A stretch of 64,000 nucleotides of DNA from Protea cynaroides (Eukaryota > Streptophyta > Magnoliopsida > Proteales > Proteaceae), in contig CM053275.1 in NCBI GenBank assembly GCA_028583415.1, positions 4,137,040 through 4,201,039 on the forward strand, given 5' to 3'. A model generated the notes under the pieces. The model had not been told where the DNA came from. It made no database searches and saw nothing but the letters and a program-made list of their open reading frames with translations. This document shows positions 57,901-64,000 of the stretch, one piece after another. A program made the position numbers and the translations under genes. The first letter of the stretch is position 1; each line of letters begins with the position of its first letter.

Positions 57901-60570
57901 ATGCATTTACATGCTCACAACAAATTGTAAGAGTTTGAATGTGACAATTGTGATATTTGCTAAGAAGACCTGGAAGAACCACATAAGAAGAAGAAAAAAG
58001 AAAATAAAAACCTATGTAAACTCTACAACGCCAAACAACTCACAGGAGTATACAAGGTTGAATAATAGACTCACCTCACAAATAGAAGTCCTGCTGTGAG
58101 GACCATCCCTCCAACTGCCCATGATACCCTTTCACTAAATGGCATTTTTCTCGCCCACTGCTGAAAATCTTCGAAAATGCCTGCATTCTCAGCTTTGTGA
58201 TAACCCCCAGATTGCGAAGTTTTCAATGAATCTGAAATGAAATCTAAACTGGCTTTCCCACCATAGCAGGATGGTTCTCCAGTACCCTGGTGGCTTTCCT
58301 CGGACGTTTTTACAGCAAAACCTGCAAATTGGCAGAGCTCCGTACTGTTAGAGGCCCACTCAGAAGCTCTACCACAAACATAGTCACTTAATCCGCACGG
58401 GGACAGAACCTGACAACACAATAATATCATGAAATCAGTATATTAAATCTGTCAAGCATCTAAGAAATACTAACTACATTATCCAGTGGTAAGATCCCAT
58501 GATACCCTATGGGTAATGGTACTTGTTAGATACACCAAGGGCTTGGAATCCATCAATTGATGGTTCCCGTGTCAGATATCTCCAAGACATGAATCAACTC
58601 AATCAGATGATTGGAATCATCCATTCTAGGACTGTTCTCTATACTATTCACAGTTAACAATTTTCATTGCCACCAACATTCGAACCACCCTAGTGGAAGC
58701 AAAGAGAGTAAATAACTCTTTGATACTCCAAAGTCGAGGGTTCAAATGGTGGTACCAGCAACCAAAAAAAAAAAAAAAAAAAAAAACAATTTTCATTGTC
58801 CAAGATAATGGATGGTTGCTATAATCAAGTAAATTTTTTGAGTGGTTCCATCAGCACTACCAAATGATGGTACTCAGCTCCTACTAGTTTGTGGAATTTG
58901 CCACTCACCTGGGTCTTTGCATCCATAGAGAAGAATGCACTCGAGCAAGCCTGGAAGACCCTATCACAAAAAGAAGCACACACAAGAGGAGGTCCAGGCT
59001 GAACACCAACACGTGGATCACATATGGAGCATTCCAAAAGTTCCCATAATTGCAAGCACTCTTGGCTGGCTTCCCCTGCAGAAGCCAACCTTCTTATGGA
59101 TACCAGAGCTGGATGTGTCTGGGCTACATCACAGCATGTGTTTCTACGGAACACCCTGCAAAGAGTCAAATCTTTGGGACCCTTATTTACTTTTCTAGGA
59201 GGTTTCCCTTCAGATGAGAATGGAGGAAAGCGGCCACCCGGGGAAATGCACACTCCATTAGGTTTACCTGCATTTCAAAAAATTCAAAGAAATATTTTAT
59301 GTTGAAGCTGACACAACAAGAATTGGCTAATTATTGCATCTTCTGTATGTTCCATCAGCATATAAGGATGAAAAATAAGTGTAGGATATTTAAAGAACGG
59401 TAATAGAGGCTTCCATCCAAGCATTAAATTGTATAAGAAGTTAAAGACATTTTTTTTTTATTTCGAACAGGTATCTGAACTCAATTTGTCAGATGTGGCA
59501 CCCAGAAGGTTTCTTGACTTTTGGATTCACTAAATGCACATATCAACAAATGCATTTATCAGGGCTTGATTAGCATGAGGAGTTCCCAAATTAGGGCAAT
59601 AGTGATCCCACTTTCCACGATCCTAATCGGAGTTCCTTGACAGCTTCTGATCCATTATAAGCAGAGTCAGAAGCATTATTGAATTGTGGAATGCCAATTA
59701 GATTTGTTGGACGCCAGAAGCATTTGGCTTCTAAGTCAATTGAATACCATGTTAATGTTCAAATGGATATTTCGTGGCTCCAGATGCCATTTTCAATAGA
59801 GAATCGCAGCATGATGTGGGAACCTCAAAGCCATAAATTCCTCCTCAGGGAAGGAAAAATAGTGATCATCAATGGCTAAAGTAACAAAATAGTCTTGAGT
59901 AACCTTGTAAGTAGCGAAGATATGATGGTAGTAAAATCAGCTGCAAGGCCACTGCCAAACAACTATGTCTTTCTAAGAGGTGTTGGTGAGAGTTAGGTTA
60001 TACCCACGGTCCAGAAGAGCTTCTGCCCCCACCTTTTGAGGGAGGGGAAGAGGAACAATCCGTACTGGCGTGTAGGTTTCAGGATCACTGGTTGTAATTT
60101 ACTCAACCCAACGCAACAAAGCCTAATCCCAACGATGAACAACCAGGTATTGGCTACATGGGTCCTGTTCTTCCGTCTCACTCTATGTAAGGGCCACAAC
60201 AACGGTTCCTGTCTAATAACTAAAATTATAACCTTAATCGCTCGTGAAGTGCTGATCGGATGATTTAGAATGGAATCATTTCTGTTTTATTCTTCCAGAG
60301 CTCAAGGTTAGATATGTTTAAGCTTGCAAAAGATCCAATAAATCTAAAAACTTATACAATCAGGACATATTCATTGTGAAATCACTGAATCCGTAAAATA
60401 AAAGAAAACAGGGATTTTGCAAGTGAATAACAAAATCAAAACAGAAACTTCAACTTTGCTGTATGCGGGAGCGAGCCTTAACACTCACACGCACACACAG
60501 AGAAGTTCCTACCTGATGAAGAAGAAATTAGGAAGACGAAGAGGAGCAGAGACAGAACAGCAGAATCCAT
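54938..60570 (-). CDS. Folate-receptor-like Cys-rich membrane protein
   Basis: Four exons on the minus strand: 60570-60513, 59267-58909, 58409-58075 and 55052-54938; 288 aa, all GT-AG with matching phases. Residues 1-19 are a hydrophobic signal peptide (MDSAVLSLLLFVFL). The ectodomain is Cys-rich with RNTCCDVAQTHPALVSIRRL, WELLECSICDPRVGV and VCASFCDRVFQACSSAFF, matching the plant branch of the folate receptor family (PF03024). CGLSDYVCGRASEW and the SCYGG motif follow. A single transmembrane helix (WAVGGMVLTAGLLFV, about 236-250) leads to a very basic tail ending TSRGKRK. Exon 3 reads straight to a TGA if unspliced, but a perfect AG-GTGAGT donor and the in-phase exon at 55052 give the family tail. 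Plant ligand and function are not established. Confidence 0.9.
55053..58074. other. Last intron of the folate-receptor-like gene
   Basis: A 3.0 kb intron. A 'GCTTCAT(A/C)CCCA(A/G)CTTTTTC' block occurs twice (55089 and 55250), a direct repeat of about 80 bp, and a (CA)n run lies at 55169-55184. Open frames on the minus strand near 56.8-57.2 kb do not resemble a known protein. Confidence 0.5.
58660..58785 (+). mobile_element. Possible SINE with poly(A) tail in intron 2
   Basis: CCACCCTAGTGGAAGC (weak A-box) and GAGGGTTCAAATGG (B-box) are followed by about 23 consecutive A residues. The element lies in intron 2 of the folate-receptor-like gene. The A-box is poor, so confidence is limited. Confidence 0.4.
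60097..60195 (-). mobile_element. RTE LINE 3' terminus in intron 1
   Basis: Minus strand CATGTAGCCAATACC followed by GTTGGGATTAGGCTTTGTTG, the usual 3' end of plant RTE LINEs. Only the last 100 bases are present. Confidence 0.6.
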
Positions 60571-60952
60571 TGTATCATTCTCGCGCGTCCAACGCTTTGT
60601 ATAACAGTGGAAGTCCTCTCGCGATTTACGAATTTACTAAAGATGCGGAACTGCAACGGGGACTCAGTGATGGGAAACGTCAGCCGTCACCCCAAATGGG
60701 TGATAATTAGCCTCGTCACTGAAAAATCTGGATTGGGATCCTTTGTGGTGTGGGCGGATGCAAATCCTCTGCTAGTAGTTGAAACGGTCGACTGATCCAA
60801 CAATTGGAGTTTAATTGGTACGTACGTATATTCATACATCAGTATGTACGCTGTTGGATGAATTTCAGGTGTTGGATCACCTCAGCAGCCAGAATTGCTA
60901 CAGGAGAGGAGTTCGATCTGGTGTGGGCACCTCTATAGGAAGGATTCCATCC

Positions 60953-61180
60953 AATCAAAGTGGATTGATATGTATTCCGATCCATTGAAAGTGCACTGGA
61001 ATACATGGAATTGGAATACAGGCCAATCCACTTTGAGTGGCTAGAATTCTCCCTACAGAGGTGGCTTCATTATAAAGCATTTGGGAGTGAGAATCTTAGC
61101 CACTCAAAGTGCATCATATATCCTCACTGGCTACTCAAAGTGCATCAGAATATGTCTCGCTGCACTTTGAATGACTGAGA
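60953..61180. repeat. Palindromic repeat cluster
   Basis: The AATCAAAGTGGATTG at 60954 has its inverse (CAATCCACTTTGAGTGG) at about 61023-61040. CACTCAAAGTGCATCA words are repeated further right, to about 61180. Probably a nested or decayed foldback element. Confidence 0.5.
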
Positions 61181-61327
61181 TCCTCAGTGTCACTTTGGCC
61201 TCACTACAGAGATCTTTTTCCATTCGTACAGCTCCTTGAAATACCAAAATTAAAGAGAATTGGTGGCACTAAATTTGTCACTCTCTTGGTGACATTTAGA
61301 CAAACCCCTAAATGATTGAACTTCACC

Positions 61328-61560
61328 GGATCCACATCCTCACCTCTCAGAGGTTCAGGAGGAGAGGGGGTGGCTCCGTTAGATGGCTGACCCCTGGGGC
61401 TCCAGTGAATTCGAGCCCTCTATCTGAGCCAATAAGCTTAGCCGACAAGGGGGTGTCAACTCCGGTGGAGGGCTCGGATTTACTCGAGTCCCAGGTGTCG
61501 GTCATCTAATGGGGCCGCCACCTCTCCTCCCGAACCTCTGAGAGGAGAAGATTTGGATAT
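61328..61560. mobile_element. Foldback element A3
   Basis: A 233-bp near-palindrome of the A family. Left arm GAGGTTCAGGAGGAGAGGGG, centre GCCGACAAGGGGGTGTC, right arm inverse. Flanked by a perfect 10-bp direct repeat GAACTTCACC (61318-61327 and 61561-61570). It lies far from the LEA block, so the family is dispersed. Confidence 0.88.
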
Positions 61561-61995
61561 GAACTTCACCTATTCCAGCATCGTCTGAGTCTTTTCGTTT
61601 TAATCGATTGGTCAGTTGTCTATGGTCTAAAATGAACCAGACTGAGACCGACCAAATACTTAATATTTATGATCATCAGATTATCAGTGGTTTGTTTCTG
61701 GTTAAACTGGTCAGGTTTGATTGGTTTAAACTGGTTCAGGCACGTGATCGACACCCTTATTCCAGCCAGTCTTCAGGCCCTAGCTAATGAGGATGACTGC
61801 AACCAGTATAAGGCTAATCCCTATTGTGAAAAAACTGACGAATATTGTAATTGGTTCGTGGGGCCTACCAATAAAACTAGTTGTCACTTGTCACCCACCA
61901 ATAATTAAACATAACGGAAGTTTAATCAAGGGGTCTATAAGATTTTACAATCGCTCCCCTAAAATACCAAAACTATCATTATCCCGGTATATTAT

Positions 61996-62225
61996 TGTTT
62001 CCATTATGATCAATGAGCGTGCATTCAAAGAAATTGAGGAAATTTATCACAACACTTTTGTCACCTGGTAGGTGACAAAAACTTTTCTTTCTTTTATCAA
62101 AACACTTCATTGTTTCCATAATGATTAACCAACGTGCATTAAAAGGAATTGAGGGATTTATCATAACACTTCTATCACCTGATAGGTGACATAAAATTTT
62201 TTCTTTCTTTTATCACAACACTTCA
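61996..62225. repeat. Tandem duplication, 2 x ~115 bp
   Basis: The block starting TTGTTTCCATTATGATCA at 61996 is repeated from about 62111. Both contain a TCACCT(G)GTAGGTGACA-type short palindrome and a TTTCTTTCTTTTATCA tract. Divergence is modest. Confidence 0.8.
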
Positions 62226-62310
62226 TATGTTAAAACAAACATTAAAATTTTATATTTGGAGGAAAATTTTCATTTTCAGTTTTGGAAAAAGTTAGACCCC
62301 CATAGTCAAA

Positions 62311-62831
62311 TGTCACGGACTTCTTCTTTAAAGAAGCTAACTCGCTCATGCGGCATTGGTGCAACCCTCGTATTTATCACACAAGTCAGCATACTCACTC
62401 AAGACTCCCTTGTTGCTAAGACTCTCAAGCATTGCTAACACAAAAAGAGAGAGAACAAGAGACACTTTTAGAAAAGAAGCTTAAAATGCTTTGAGAATGC
62501 TCAACTCTTGTTGTCTCAACTGAGGGTGGCCAACCCCTATTTATACTTGGAGGTTTTACAAATCAATGGCTAGGATTTGTATATGTGTTATTGATCTATT
62601 GGTGTAAAGAATTGTCTAAAACTATCTCTAGAACTTTCTATACTATTAAATATTTTTCTACTACTCTCTAAATATCTAATCTCTTTTTTAGAGTCTTCTT
62701 CATTTCTATACAACTGTGGAAAACTCCAGTAGGTAGGACCTTCTAGTATGTGGGTATTGAGCTCCATAATGGACTGGCCTAATAGATTAGTTTCTTTGTT
62801 TCAACTGAGATAAACCCATACGCTTGTGACA
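62311..62831 (-). mobile_element. Putative solo LTR
   Basis: A 521-bp block that on the minus strand starts TGTCACAAGCG and ends GTCCGTGACA, with a TATA-like AAGTATAAATAGG near 62545. Termini and layout resemble the LTRs of the PP1-intron element, but the body is different. No internal region and no clear target duplication are present. Confidence 0.6.
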
Positions 62832-63595
62832 CTAAGGTCTACATACAATAAATAGTCTTTAATTATTTTTTAGAGCGGAGAAGAAGAGGGGGGGGGGAGA
62901 TAAGTTATATACAACTGACTTTCAATATGCCTAAGCTTGAAAATTTGATAATCATAATTTTATAAACATCATACAAATTGGTGATACTTGAGGAACACGA
63001 GGAATCCATTGAAGAGAAAAAAAATCCCAATTGTTTCAAACTTTTTATTTTTAGAATGGAATAGATTCCAATCAAGAAAAAAATATGAAAAATATAAATC
63101 CAAATTAGAGAAAGGGAGGAAGTATGCATTTCTCACATGGGCTGCTAAATAATCCTAAATATTTGTATCAGTCCTCCCATTGGATCTGCCGTCACATCGG
63201 TACAAAGTGGAAACCTCAGCCCTAAGAGAGAAATAGGTACAAAGTGGAAACCTCAGCCCTAAGAGAGAAACCAAGGGAAAATCTTGCATTTTAGTACGAA
63301 CAAGGAAGCTATTCCATTGATTGTTTTGACTAATACAGTAAGAACGTACCCATATGTAAGTCATGCATGACTCATGCCCAGCCGGTGGCAGTCCAAAATC
63401 CACAACATGTACAAATTCATGTTTTCTATGTCTTTGTTTTTCGTCTTCTCCCCCTTGTTTCCATATTTCAAGCCATTGATTCTTTCTATCTGATGACAAA
63501 CTATATAATTTAAATAGTTCCCTGTATTCTATCATGGCCATGGTTAATTAGCTCATCAGATGAAGAAGAGGTAGCTAACGACTCTTGAATCTATA
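62832..63595. other. 5' flank of the LURP-one-related gene
   Basis: No gene is seen. A 34-bp sequence containing GGTACAAAGTGGAAACCTCA is present twice in tandem (about 63199 and 63236). Promoter elements could not be assigned. Confidence 0.5.
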
Positions 63596-64000
63596 ATGGC
63601 CTTCTGCAATTGTAATACATCTTCCCCAGCTCACCTGACTGTTTGGCGTCAGTCCTTGCTCTTCAATGGCAATGGTTATACAGTGTACGATAATTTAAAT
63701 GGTAGCTTGGTTTTCCGAGTCGATAACTATGCCTGTGACAAGAAGCAGAAGATGTTCCTAATGGATTCATCCGGCCATGTCTTGTTCACCGTCTGCCGCT
63801 GCCATGAAAAGGTATTTATGAATAAATAGTATATCCGATTATTGTGAGGTGGAGAGAGGTGTAGAGAATTTCTTTCTTTTATTTGAGTCATTTATTCTGT
63901 GTAATTATTTTTTTATAGAAACTAAGCATATTGGAGAGTTGGAAAGCATATAAGGGGGAAAAAGATGGTGGTAGTGGTGGTGATCAGAAGCCCTTCATGG
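63596..64000 (+). CDS. LURP-one-related (LOR) protein, 5' part
   Basis: Exon 1 is 63596-63811 (72 codons) and exon 2 starts at 63919 in phase 0, running off the right edge after 82 nt. The family signature (PF04525, Tubby-C2-like fold) is clear: LTVWRQSLLFNGNGYTVYD near the start, then GSLVFRVDNYA, FLMDSSGHVLFTVCRC, and KLSILESWKAYKGEK from exon 2. A Gly-rich acidic loop follows. LOR proteins are soluble and some are induced during pathogen defence; their biochemical role is unclear. The ATG at 63596 gives the usual short N-terminus. Only the first half of the protein is in the window. Confidence 0.88.

Noticed and set aside
58071..58430. Reading exon 3 of the folate-receptor-like gene to its own TGA as the protein end
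   Set aside because: An ideal AG-GTGAGT donor lies just before the TGA, and a phase-compatible exon at 55052-54938 supplies the basic tail typical of the family.
62311..62831. Solo LTR of the same family as the PP1-intron element
   Set aside because: Only the terminal bases and TATA layout agree; the body sequences differ, so it is kept as a separate putative LTR.

Overview
This window is nuclear DNA from a flowering plant. The genes have GT-AG introns, short exons and introns up to 7.8 kb. Their products match plant-typical families: DUF538, LEA_3/SAG21, plant PP1 (TOPP8/9 clade), U1A, a plant folate-receptor-like protein and a LURP-one-related protein. Intergenic DNA is AT-rich and full of plant transposons. 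The species cannot be fixed from the sequence alone; long introns and nested elements suggest a medium-to-large genome.

Layout. A single-exon DUF538 gene lies at 309-839 (+). About 5.6-33.1 kb is an accessory block made of tandem segmental duplications. Three diverged units of roughly 7-8 kb each carry one two-exon LEA_3/SAG21-like gene on the minus strand (starts at 8700, 16316 and 23052). The tail of unit 3 is duplicated again at 30535-33092 without the gene, and a truncated LTR retrotransposon sits between the two copies. From 35 kb on the window is more ordinary: a PP1 catalytic-subunit gene (35388-about 44885, +) whose first intron holds a 3.3 kb chromovirus-type LTR element, a five-exon U1 snRNP A gene (47322-53546, +), a convergent four-exon folate-receptor-like gene (60570-54938, -), and the 5' part of a LURP-one-related gene (63596 to the right edge, +).

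The duplicated block shows the insertion history directly, because many transposons are present in one unit and absent from its paralogue. These filled/empty pairs reveal (i) a PIF/Harbinger-like MITE family with TTA/TAA target duplications and (ii) a family of 149-233 bp foldback elements with 10-bp target duplications. One foldback lies just upstream of the TATA box of the middle LEA gene only. Unit 1 alone carries an inserted segment with a CCT-domain gene fragment.

The genes do not form a pathway; apart from the LEA array they are unrelated neighbours. I found no RNA gene, CRISPR array or coherent new multi-gene system. The novelty here lies in the repeats and in the structure of the LEA array.
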